Source: Dermacentor variabilis
Lineage: Eukaryota; Arthropoda; Arachnida; Ixodida; Ixodidae
Direction: 5' to 3'
Assembly: GCF_050947875.1 (NCBI RefSeq)
Contig: NC_134572.1
Location: 158,059,105-158,123,104, forward strand
DNA length: 64,000 bases
In this document: positions 54,815 through 64,000 of the stretch, piece by piece
Numbering within the stretch: the stretch's first letter is position 1
How the letters are laid out: each line of letters begins with the position of its first letter
Notes under the pieces: model-generated
The model's input: only the letters and a program-made list of their open reading frames with translations
What the model was told of the DNA's origin: nothing
The model's database searches: none
Made by a program: the position numbers and the translations under genes

Positions 54815-55041
54815 TGGGATATTGACCAAGAATGCGATGGATTCTTCCGCTTGAAATAAAGGATACATTTCCGTATATCTATGAACTTACTGCTGTATAA
54901 CGTAGCATATATGCAATAATGAAAACAGTAAAGTTAGATCGAATGACAACGTTATCTGAAATTTGCAAAAAAAAAACTCGCAGTTCCGCCCGAAACACGA
55001 ATCACCGATTGTCATTCCAAATTAGTAGATAACTGTACGAA
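54815..55041 (-). repeat. 226-bp repeat unit, copy 3 (inverted)
   Basis: Inverted counterpart of 13215-13440. It is the only copy on this side. Confidence 0.7.
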
Positions 55042-56400
55042 TTAAGGGTGCTAGTTTAATCGGCCGTGTAAGGTTGTGAGCATTCGCTTACTAACTGCAT
55101 AGTCTAAGATAGAATGTGTAAACGTGACTCAACGAGGACGTCGAAAGGAACATTTACATAGAGACAGCGCAGTCTTTGTGTGTCTTCTTCTTTCTACGTC
55201 CTTGTGGAGTCGCGCTAACAGGTTCTTTGGTGGATTCAAACCAACCTGCCCATGAACGTCTTTTACCGAAATTAACGTGCACGGTGCCACGCGAGCACAG
55301 GTAATCGTGAAGGCAAGTCCCTGTATGAGCGCGGAATCTTGCTGTGAAAATTCATGTGTGAAGAATCGCGGCAGCAGCAAGCGAATTGAGCTTCATGCCT
55401 GTCTCACTTCTGCGCGAACGTAACGTCGAAAGCATAGCGCATACGAAGCTGCCGGCAATACGCGCACTTTGCAAACATTGCAGATCGCTTTGAAGATGAA
55501 GCCCGCGCGGGCGTGCGCTTTGGCCATGTCGCAGATCGTTTTGAAGACAAACCAGCGAGGGAAACGCGTCCCTACGGCCTCCGACGAAGCGTCGAATACG
55601 GCGTCCGCGATTCGCCTAGACCAACACCGTAGGAGACGCGGCGGTTGTCTCCACTCTTTGCGCAGCGGCGGTCAAGGAGGACATCGAGGAACTGTAGCAG
55701 CCACCGGTGAAGAACACCCCTCCTCCCTCGCCTCGGGTGCCACACGAGAAGGTAGGCATCGGGCCGCGTTCCTCGCTCGCGCACACCAGATAGAACACAG
55801 TTCGCCGTCTGAGCCTCACACGCTTTCACTGTTACGAAGCCTCACGGCGATGCCAACTGCGACGGCAGAAATGCGCCTGGAGCCTCAACATAATTGCTAT
55901 CGCAATAGAGGAAAAGGCTAAATTTAGCACAGCCTTTGGTTGAAATATGTAAAACAAATTTGGACAAAAGAACAAGCGTCCCTATGACTGGATGCCAAAG
56001 TGCAGGCCCTAAACCAAAGAACAAGAGGTTGTGTTAAGTCTATGACTTATTTTGATAATGTATTTACAATGTAGTAGTCCTTGCTGCAGTAAAGCGTCGA
56101 GAAGTTAGAATGAAATCATGTATTGTGTCTTCGTCTTTAATAAATGAGCCGAGAGGGGAGGGAATCAAACCCGGCCTGTGCAAATAGAAATCCAGGGAGG
56201 GAATGCGGCAACCTAATTTTGTGAGACAGACCTCAAGTATCCTCGTCTCACAAGATTCACTACGCCAGGAAATTCCAGGTGCTTATAATCCTGTGGAGCA
56301 TCCAGAACCGGGTTTGATAAGCCTCTCATAGTTGATTGAATACGAAATCTATCCGCCGTGATATTGTTACGTCAAGCGACGCGAGGTATTACTATTTACA
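55042..56400. other. Inverted counterpart of 11.82-13.21 kb, no gene
   Basis: This includes the GC-rich segment at 55460-55850 and the zinc-like fragment at about 56040-56130. Its ORFs are not conserved in frame with copy A. No gene is called. Confidence 0.4.
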
Positions 56401-56404
56401 ATGT

Positions 56405-56635
56405 ATTTAGACTGAGGTATACCGTAGCAACCAATATAGTGAACTTCGTGCACACAAGGCAGACCAATCTTTTTCGTCGTCTACGTCTGGGAGAATGTCT
56501 CTGTCGAAATGAGTTGGCTTTGTAACATTACCCGCAGTGGTCGGAGCACCGTCTCGCTGCACTTTAAGCGTTCATGTTCGAAGGAATGCGGTGTGAATTC
56601 AGTCTGCTGACGTGAATTTTAGGCATGGTCATCTA
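56405..56635 (-). pseudogene. Gypsy polyprotein C-terminal tail
   Basis: The minus-strand frame NVTKPTHFDRDILPDVDDEKD then WSALCARSSLYWLLRYTSV-stop corresponds to the remnant at 11679-11820. The integrase C-terminus of the same element lies beyond LINE H at 58090-58770, so LINE H splits this element between the two. Confidence 0.6.
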
Positions 56636-56639
56636 AAAG

Positions 56640-58085
56640 GACGGAATAAATGGCGAAACCATCAGCCGTCTCACGGCAAAAGCAGCCTACGCGATTCGAC
56701 TGCTCAAACGAGTCACTTCCCGGAAGGCTGGCATAAGACAGGAGGGCCTAATTAGGCTCGTCCATTCCTTCGTCATCAGGCACGTCGCGTATGTTGCAGC
56801 CTACCACTGATCGCTGCAACACAAACGTAACAAGATCAGCGTGATCATCAGAAGAGCGTACAAGACGGCGCTGGGCCTGTACGAGTCCAGGAGCACGACC
56901 CGCTTTTTACAACTCGGGATACATAATACGCTCGAAGAAATAGCCGAAGCACAACGGACCTCTCAACTCGAGCGACTATGCATGACCAAAGCCGGGAGGA
57001 AGATACTAGGCGACCTGGGAATAGGAAGCTCGAACGAGGTAGAGATGAAGCTCCCCGTCCCCGAAGAGCTCCGACAGCAGACCAGAATCGACCCAATACC
57101 GAAGAACATGAATACCGAGTTCAACAAGGGAAGAAGAGCGGCGAGGGCCAAGGCTCCCATCGACTAGCATGCCAACCACGAACACGCGCGGTACGTGGAC
57201 ACGCGGCCGAATACCAACGAAACGCCTTCGCAGTGGTCGTCATAGAGGCGTCAACCGGCGCCGCGAGGACAGCAGCGAGCGAGAGAAACGCCGGAGCAGA
57301 ACAAGCGGAGGAGGTAGCCACCACCCTGGCCATCGCCGACGCAGACTGCCACATGGTGGGGAATGACTCGAGACAGGCGGTGCGAAACTTCGCCAAAGGC
57401 CAAATCTGCAGGGAGGCCGAGCGCGTACTGCGAGCGGCCAAACTACAAGACCGCCAAGAGAGACTCAAGTTGTTCCAGGTGCACGCGGGCGACGCGTCGG
57501 AAGGCAATGAGAAGCACAATGAGACGGCACAAGCAGCGGCGCGAGGGCTAACCAACAGCGCCCCGGTGACAGACCGTCCCACGTGGTTCGGAACCAAGGA
57601 CCGCATGAAGGACTGCAACCAAATCACGAAGGCCTACCGCCTGGCTCGCAAATCTCTCCCATCCCGCACCCAAAGCTGAGTCGAATGGTGGCGGTACTAC
57701 TGAGACAGCTCCAGACCGGATCGCTACTGAGCCCGGGACTGATGCATCGCATATACCTAAAGACTTATCCGACCGATAAGTGGAGCGTCTGCCGGAAGGA
57801 GACGGCAGATTACACGCACATCTTGTGGGACTGCGTTAAAAATCCAGAAGAGGCAATACTAGGAACGATCCCACCGCGGCTCGAGGCAGCCGCTAAGAGC
57901 TGCGACCAAGACGAACAGCTCTGCGCCGTCCAGCGGGCCCTCGGGGCGCTCGAAAGGCAGAGACCAGCGAGCCAGCGACGGCGAGCGAAGACCCGCGCCG
58001 AGTAACGGCGTCTTCGTAGATGACGTAGGCCCTCGTCGCGGCGCGCAAGCGCCCAACTGGAGGCACAAATAAAGTTAGCTCCAAT
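56640..58085 (+). pseudogene. LINE H: I-type LINE fragment, thumb to 3' end
   Basis: Overlapping frames 56841-57167 and 56978-57679 carry IIRRAYKTALGLYESRST, FLQLGIHNTLEEIAEAQ, the linker PIPKNMNTEFNKGRRAARA, and RNase H pieces AFAVVVIEASTGAA, GAEQAEEVATTLAIADAD and VGNDSRQAVRN. The tail frame (57583-58005) has IPHPKLSRMVAVLLRQLQTG and a zinc-like WSVCRKETADYTHILWDC, whose first Cys is changed to Trp. AATAAA is at 58068-58073. At least two frameshifts are present, and the element is 5' truncated. It sits inside a Gypsy element on the other strand. Confidence 0.78.
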
Positions 58086-58089
58086 CGAA

Positions 58090-58790
58090 TCCTATTGCTC
58101 TTCTGTGATCTCCGTCTGCACCGTAACTGGGGCGTGTTGCAGAACGTTCGCCGTTTACTCCATTTCCTCCCATTTCTTTAGGAGGTTCATATGAAAAAGG
58201 CTCACTCGACAACTAGGGTCTATCAAATAGTCATAGTCATTGCGTTTTTGGACAACTGTGAAACACCCCTTCCATGTGAGAATCATTTCGTTCCTATCTG
58301 ATGATAGGAGCACAAATACTTTGTCACCTGTCGATAGTTGTCGAAGTCTTGTCTTTTATATCATACTACATCTTTTTGTTAAATTTTGTCTTCTGTAGTT
58401 CTACATGGGCCACCTTACTGTGTTCTGGAGGCGCTCCTGGAGCTTTACAACGTATTCATGAGTTGTCTTCGTTTCGGCATCGACGTTTTCTCCTATCCAA
58501 AATTCCTTCAAAATGGACATTCGTGCCCGGACGAATGGAGCGTAATTGAATTTCGCAGTCGACCGGTGTAATGGCGAGAATCCAAGGCTTGCTTGGGGAA
58601 CTTCACCGTATGCAAAAAGCAAATGAGCAAGTTATCTATCCCATCGTTTAAGGCATTCTTGGCACATGCGGAGAACCATTTGTTTGACAGTTATATTGAG
58701 CCTTTCAACAAGTCCGTTCGCCATGAGATGATAGGGAGTAGTGAGAAGTTGACAAAATAAGTATAATTTATTTACCCGTGCTCTGCAATT
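58090..58790 (-). pseudogene. Gypsy integrase C-terminal region
   Basis: On the minus strand, MANGLVERLN (about 58700), AYGEVPQASLGFSPLHRS and MSILKEFWIGENVD (58401-58622), and later DKVFVLLSSDRNEMILTWKG with FHMNLLKKWEEMEV, are the integrase catalytic-core end and C-terminal domain. The protease remnant at 58801 precedes it directly, so RT, RNase H and most of the integrase core are deleted. This is a non-autonomous Gypsy derivative. Confidence 0.7.
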
Positions 58791-58800
58791 TCAGCTCCTC

Positions 58801-59230
58801 TTACGGGCAGATGGCCAATGGTTTAATCCATGGAACTGACAGTTCTCTTTGTTGCTTCCCTTCGTTTCCTTCAGTACCTAACACGTTCTCTTTCCGTCCA
58901 CTTTTCGGTGAAGTTAAACGTTCACTTTCGTCTTGATGGGTAACCTGATCCGTGTGGACCAGCGCTGATGACCGAGGTCGATGTGCCGGATTCGGGATAT
59001 GGGGTGCGCATGAATATACTCCTGTAACGTAGCCTAGCCCAACTTCATATAAGGGTTTCTCCGTACAAAGAGCTAGAACGTCTTCCTTGAAGAGCGGAGA
59101 ATGAACACACGCACACTTCTGCTTCCGGTAAACTCTTTGTAGACCAGTCCAATAGCGGATACTGCGGATGCTACCAGTCACTTTGGAGTCGGCAACCAAC
59201 GACCATTCCATTAAAACTGTATTGCATCCT
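58801..59230 (-). pseudogene. Gypsy protease remnant, active site missing (copy C)
   Basis: The 136-residue frame begins MEWSLVADSKVTGS and continues FKEDVLALCTEKPLYEVGLG to SVPWIKPLAICP, the protease-to-RT linker. The catalytic D-T/S-G block upstream of SLVADS is missing, as in copy B. Integrase sequence follows it within 30 bp. Confidence 0.65.
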
Positions 59231-59238
59231 ACATCCCG

Positions 59239-60300
59239 TCATATGGTACCTAATTTTCCTTGCAAGTAGCCCTTTGCTGTTGGCATCTGCTTCGAGCCTC
59301 CATCGCGAGTCACACTGCTTTGTGGAGACTCGCAAATATCATGACTGTGGGTTAGTCTTCTCTTTTCATGTCCAGGTTCCACTAAATCTTCATGCTGCGC
59401 TTTCTCGCAACCTGATAGAGCATGATACTTCCACTCGTTTTCCAGAGTCAGATGCACAACTGTCGGATCTGTGTCCTGTCTTCTTGCACGTCCTGCACAA
59501 TAGCGGCTTTGGTGCTTAGGATTTCGTGCAGCAGTCCGAAGCACTGTGTCCCGCTTGTTGGACAGAAAGCGAATAAGTTTTCCTTTGCTTTTGTTTGTAG
59601 TGCCCACATAAACAGCGACCATAGGTTTCCCTTTTTCTTCTTTCCGCTTAGCGAGATTCACGCATCGCCTGGCTTCGATTTACGGATCTGCCGTCTTGGC
59701 TAGCATGCCAGATTGCATCCTCTTTCCTTCAGGAAAATGGTCAACTTCGCTTCGCACCGTCTTATAAACTGTTCAGATACAATCTGGTCTCGTAATGCTT
59801 CATAAGTCTTCGACATCTTCGCTAGTATTTGCCAAGGGTCGAAACATCCGAAGCGACGCCCTGCGAACTGTCGTCGTGTCTCAGCATTTTCGGGCCGGGC
59901 ATCCCGGTGCTTAATGGAGTATCCCTCTTCTGTGTAACGGAGCCGCTGTAGCCATGTGCGCTTCAGCTTTCCGTAGTCCGTAGACTCTTAAGCAGACATG
60001 CCTCCTACCTCCTTTAACGCTTCTCCCCTGAGACACATACTTAGCGACGCGGCCGACTTGTCTTGTGGCCACCCTCTCAAGTCTCTGTATGTATGTTTGG
60101 GGAGCGCTTGGGAGAGGAAGTGGGTGCACATACTGGAGATACTGGCTTGGGGAGCCATAGTTCGTGCTGCAGTGTCCGCTCCGTCGTTCCGCGTGGCTGC
60201 GCTGTGCGCTCGGCGACATATAATTTGGTGTTCTTGACGTAATGTTGTACCTAGGAGGGGCAGAAAGGAACATCACCATGTTCGTGTGCATGGTGCCCCA
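59239..60300 (-). pseudogene. Gypsy gag remnant (copy C)
   Basis: Frames 59239-59661 (NLAKRKEEKGKPMVAVYVGT) and 59911-60291 (APQTYIQRLERVATRQVGRV) match the copy B gag. Between them, at 59700-59990, the capsid part EGYSIKHRDARPENAE / KTYEALRDQIVSEQF is readable by comparison with copy B. Frameshifts occur throughout. Confidence 0.65.
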
Positions 60301-61207
60301 ACTTCTCTACGGCAGTATGTCGAGAAAGCACATCGTTGTGTTTGCTGTTGTCGACCTGCTTACGCCACTATGTATTGTAATGTGAGCAATGCTTTTTTTT
60401 TATACACAAAAGATAAAGGTTTTGTTTTGCTGCTGTGCGTATGGCAAATTTTCTTAATGTTATGGGGAGACTCGATGAGAGAACATTGATCAAGGCAGGC
60501 GCACGATTTTACGGTGTGACGTATGCATTGTGTTCTGCCAGCCCTTGAGGAACGTGGACACAGCGATGAGGAGCCCGTGCCACCGAGGAAGATAGATTTC
60601 GCAGTATTTTGAATTTTATAGAACACTATGCAATGCTATGTAGCTTTATGATGGGAAGTGTAAAGTGAATGGCAACAGCCGGCAAGCCCAAAGGAAACGC
60701 CACCTTCCTGTGTACCGCTGCGTGCGCCGTCGTTGTGGCGCTTTTTCTGCATTTTCTTTCTGCCGCTTAATAATGAGAAGTGTCCACGGTCTGCTATAGA
60801 GTTGAATTAGCTATATTGTGGCGCACTCATTTCCCATTTCGCAGGCCTGTAGAGCGGGAAATAATGGTTTATATTACAAAATATCCAATGGGAATTTATT
60901 CTACGGTTCGCCTATAAGAAGTCTCGCCATGCAAATATTACAAGGGCATGTTGGTACAAGCCCCAACTTCTCTTACGTCATATACAATATCAACAGGCAC
61001 TCCCTCAGGAAATCATTATATCATTAGTCACAAAAGTACCCAATTATACCTTGCGTCCTTTCGTCTTGGCACCGGTTACAATGTACACCTAAGTTAACAT
61101 AGTTTCATTGTATGCGCTTATCCTAATAAAGTACAACAATAGATTCATTGAAAGAAAATTCAGGAATGGCATTTTACTCACTGTCATTACGTTTTTCGAC
61201 AAATGTG
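60301..61207 (-). other. Putative Gypsy 5' region/LTR in copy C
   Basis: Counterpart of 48601-49654, with no gene. It contains short homopolymer runs (about 60390-60400) and no ORF with family motifs. Confidence 0.3.
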
Positions 61208-62395
61208 GAAGGCCCCCGTTGCATGCGGGAGGCAGAATCATCGATACTGTCAATGCGCTAGAGAACAGCGCACAGTAAACACTAAGACTAATCGAACGGA
61301 TTGCCAATGGACACTACGGCATGAGGGAGGGTGGCCTAATTCGTTTAGTACAGGCCTTCGCCATCAGCCGCGTCCTTTCTTTGGCACCGTACCTAACATT
61401 TGGCGTGGCAGAAAAAAAAGCAAGATGGAATGCATCATCAGACGAGCGTTAAAACAGGCAGTTGATATCTCTGTCACGACACCCACAGATAAATGCTTAA
61501 AACTCATGGAAAACAACATCCTTGATAAATTAATCGAGGCACACACCATCGCCCAAGATGAAAGACTCGCACCGAATCCCACGGGTCGACGCGTTCTACG
61601 GAAACTATACATTCATTAGGAAGCACAACACTGCACGAAACTCAGCCTTTCAATAGAGACGAGGCGGAACATTACAATTCTTCCACTCACAAAGAAGATG
61701 CACCAGGAGCACCACAAATAGTGACGAGAAGCAAGGGTGCGCCACGCTCAGAGCAGATACCATAGATATAGAGGGCTTAGCCTACGTAGGCGCCGCGGAA
61801 TATAGAGAATACAAAGGGATGGCCGTAGTAGCGGCAGACGCGGACGGAGTGCCCCTATAAAGCAGAACCGTGAGAACGGACGACCCCAAACTGTCGGAGG
61901 AATGAGCAATAGCACAGCGGTGCCCTTCACCAAAGCTAGAGTTATCATAAGCAGCTCAAAGGTCACAGTTCATAATTTCACAAAAAGACGCGTACCGCCA
62001 GAGGCATTCAAAATTCTAAATTATAACAGCGACCAACATCGCACGACGATGCAAATTATTCGCGTGCACGCGACCTCCTCTCCCCCCGGCAACGAATCCG
62101 CTTACAACGTGGCTCGAGGACTTATTCGCCGAACAAGTGAGCGAACCAAGCCGGAAAAGAAATGAGACCGCTTGGTCAAATACAAAGAAATAATCGATTA
62201 CTACTGGCTTGCAAGGGCGTGGTACCCACCAATTTATCCAGAGTTGACCAAGAAACAGGCGGTAGCCTAGCAGCTCCTGCAAGCAAACATGCATCCTTAC
62301 CCATAGACCCAGGGTATCTCGGCCGTCCGCTATAGGCGGAGGGAGGCTGCATCCTCTCTCATGATTTCCGGTATAAGTAAAATTTCAGTCTTTCT
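61208..62395 (+). pseudogene. I-type LINE fragment (copy C)
   Basis: Counterpart of 49655-50820. KMECIIRRALKQAVDISVTT, TKKMHQEHHK-type linker sequence and RNase H remnants SSKVTVHNFTKRR and SPPGNESAYNVARGLIRRTS are readable in broken frames. It ends with AAGTAAAATTTCAG and a short CT tract. Confidence 0.7.
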
Positions 62396-62604
62396 CTCTC
62401 TCTCTCTATGTCTCTCTCTCGAGTTTCGCTCCGTTGGAAGTACCCTTAATTCATGCCCGCATGGGTTATTGTTGTCAAATATGACGCCTAACATATACAA
62501 GTTACTTGACAAGTATACTGCAGTTCGAAAAGCTAACCCCAACATTAACATTTCCCTCTATTAAACACCATACTAGCATTGTTATTTGAACTTCGTATCC
62601 TTTT

Positions 62605-63425
62605 TATTAAGCTTTACCAAAGACAAGATGAGAAGGTTTCGGAGTAGGGATCAACGGCGAATATTTCAGCAACGTTTGGTTTGCTGACGACATTGTTCTA
62701 TTCACCCACACTGCGGACGAGTTAAAACAAATGATTGAACACTAAGAAGAGTGTAAAAGTGGGGCTGAAGATGATTGTGCAGAAGCAAAGATATGATAAA
62801 TAACCAGGTACGAGAACAAGAGTTCAAGACCGCAAGTCATTCATTAGGGTCTGTGAAGCAGTACGACTGCCTAGGTCAACTAATCACAGGCAGCCCCGAT
62901 CATGAGACGGAAATTCACAGAAGAATAAAAATTGGTTGGATTTCATACGGCAGACATCCTGAGCTCCTCACTGGGAGCGTACCGTTATCATTGAAGAGGA
63001 AACTGTACAATCAGTGCATTTTACCGGTGCTGACGTATGGCGCTGAGACTTGGAGACTGACAGGGAAGCTTGAGAACAAGTTAAGGACCGGGCAAACAGC
63101 GATGGAACGAAGAAGGCTAGGCATATTATTAGGAGACGGAAAGAGAGCGGTTTGGATCAGAGAACAAACGGGTATGGACGATATGCTAATAGATATTAAG
63201 AGAATTGGCGCTGGGGAGGTCATGCAGCGCGCATTAGATAACCGCTGGAGCATCAGGGTGACAGAGTGGGTACCAAGAGAAGGGGAAGCGCAGAAGAGGA
63301 CAGCAGAAGACTGCGTGTTCAGAAATTCGCGGGTGTTAGTTGCACTCGGATGGCGCAGGACAGGGTAATTGCAGATCGCTTAGAGAGGCCTTCGTCCTGC
63401 AGTAGACATAAATAGGATGATGAAG
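62605..63425 (+). pseudogene. RTE-type LINE 3' fragment (copy C), best preserved
   Basis: The 197-residue frame 62775-63368 reads YDCLGQLITGSPDHETEIHR, LLTGSVPLSLKRKLYNQCIL, PVLTYGAETWRLTGKLENKL, RREQTGMDDM-like sequence and DNRWSIRVTEWVPREGEAQ. This is the RTE RT C-terminal region and tail. The palm (FADDIVLF) is just upstream in another frame. The 3' end has GGATGATGAAGATGACGATG. It lacks the RT N-terminus and the endonuclease. Confidence 0.82.
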
Positions 63426-63755
63426 ATGACGATGGTGATCGTGAGCTAGAAGATCACGTGCTGTGTTCACAGTATATTCAACACGAACTTCCCCTAATCC
63501 AACATCATATTTAACTTGGCCCGAGGAAACACTAGGCAAGCAATTACCTTTGAACTAGTTTGCTTACTGCAGCAACGTCCACGATGAACGAATATTAAGA
63601 GTTCTGTGGCTCTATAGCTCGGCACGCTGCGCCATGGAAATGAACGCAAACACAAAGCTTGACCTCACTTGTAAACGCAGCTTCTTCTCTTGCCAAGCGT
63701 GATACCTTTTCTGTCACAAATTAATAGTTGTTCATGTAAACGATGTTTTTATTTG
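63426..63755 (+). other. Exon 3' flank, copy C
   Basis: Aligns with 16434-16744 (inverted) and 51940-52185. It keeps a roughly 75-bp piece (about 63440-63515) that copy B lacks. No coding sequence. Confidence 0.5.
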
Positions 63756-64000
63756 TTAACCCTTTCAGCCCTGGAATTTTAATTTTTACCGCAGACTTTT
63801 TCCCCTTGCGCTTTCTTCAATTTGAAGGTCCAAATGACATGCTCACAGAATAGAAAGCTTGTGCGTGAAGTAATTACCGACCTGGCTTCATGTCCTCAAA
63901 AAGGGACATCAGGGCTCAGTGGGTGTAGGAATGAAAAAAAAATTTTTGCTTTATTTTATGCCGCTATTACAACAAAAACTAAGCACAAAATTGATTATTT
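63756..64000 (+). mobile_element. TTAA-targeted element end (piggyBac-like), continues beyond window
   Basis: Copy C homology stops exactly at TTAA (63756-63759) and is followed by CCCTTTCAGCCCTGGAATTTT. Copies A (16431-16434) and B (52186-52189) have an undisturbed TTAA with continuous flanks. A terminal CCCTTT next to TTAA fits piggyBac-superfamily ends. A motif GACATCAGGGCTCAGTGGG at about 63908 may be a sub-terminal inverted AGCCCTG. The other end and any transposase are outside the window, so the element could also be a MITE. Confidence 0.55.

Larger units (their letters stand above)
49655..56510 (+). repeat. Inverted partner of copy A
   Basis: This block is the inverse of 11690-18935 (see copy A). 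It includes the I-LINE fragment, RTE 3' end, unknown exon (minus), LINE RNase H fragment (minus) and Gypsy tail (minus). Confidence 0.8.
59040..63755. repeat. Copy C of the tandem block
   Basis: Direct repeat of 47463-52185 (see copy B). It ends at the TTAA at 63756-63759. Confidence 0.8.

Noticed and set aside
1..64000. CRISPR array, prokaryotic operon or phage-like defence locus
   Set aside because: No regularly spaced short repeats, no ribosome binding sites and no bacterial gene families; everything recognisable is eukaryotic retroelement sequence.

Overview
This window looks like intergenic DNA from a large arthropod genome, most likely a hard tick (Ixodidae). It is almost entirely retrotransposon remains. 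The tick call rests on two copies of a tRNA-derived SINE that I recognise as the Ruka-type tick SINE (24389-24630 and 42883-43121, each with a perfect target-site duplication), on Gypsy gag/pol and I-, CR1- and RTE-type LINE proteins of the kind abundant in tick genomes, and on the absence of bacterial gene structure. I see no complete host gene. The only candidate for host-derived coding sequence is an exon-like segment present twice (15484-16233 and, inverted, 52390-53148).

Layout. 1-11.8 kb is a nested stack. A decayed Gypsy pol (+) is split by an I-type LINE (LINE A, +). LINE A is itself split twice, by a CR1/L2-type LINE (LINE B, +) and by a second I-type LINE on the minus strand (LINE C). 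Short target-site duplications at each junction put the host reading frame back together. 11.7-19.3 kb is copy A of a composite block: Gypsy tail, LINE RNase H fragment, unknown exon, RTE 3' end, I-LINE fragment. 19.3-25.7 kb is a minus-strand Gypsy interrupted by LINE G and by about 1 kb of DNA that carries a SINE. 27.4-30.7 kb is a near-intact minus-strand CR1/L2-type LINE (LINE E), one indel from an open ORF2. 34.6-41.2 kb holds a tRNA-derived SINE and a heavily mutated two-ORF LINE (LINE F) split by an RTE. 41.6-47.4 kb holds SINE-like pieces, LINE D and a Gypsy gag fragment.

47.46-63.76 kb is a repeat with a period of about 11.6 kb: copies B (from 47.46 kb) and C (from 59.04 kb) share the same order of Gypsy gag/PR, I-LINE fragment, RTE 3' end and exon flank. 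Copy A is an inverted relative of the B-side block, and the two face each other across about 31 kb. Comparing the three copies dates later events: a TTAA-targeted insertion begins in copy C exactly at a TTAA that is still empty in A and B.

Function. These genes do not form a cellular pathway. Most encode parts of reverse-transcription machinery (endonuclease, reverse transcriptase, RNase H, gag, protease, integrase) broken by stops, frameshifts, truncations and insertions. LINE E and LINE G are the best preserved. I found no new enzymatic or defence system. The main interest is the nested stack with its duplications, the three-copy composite block with its empty-site comparison, the duplicated unknown exon, an I-LINE whose RNase H was removed in frame, and a hairpin shared by two CR1-type 3' ends.
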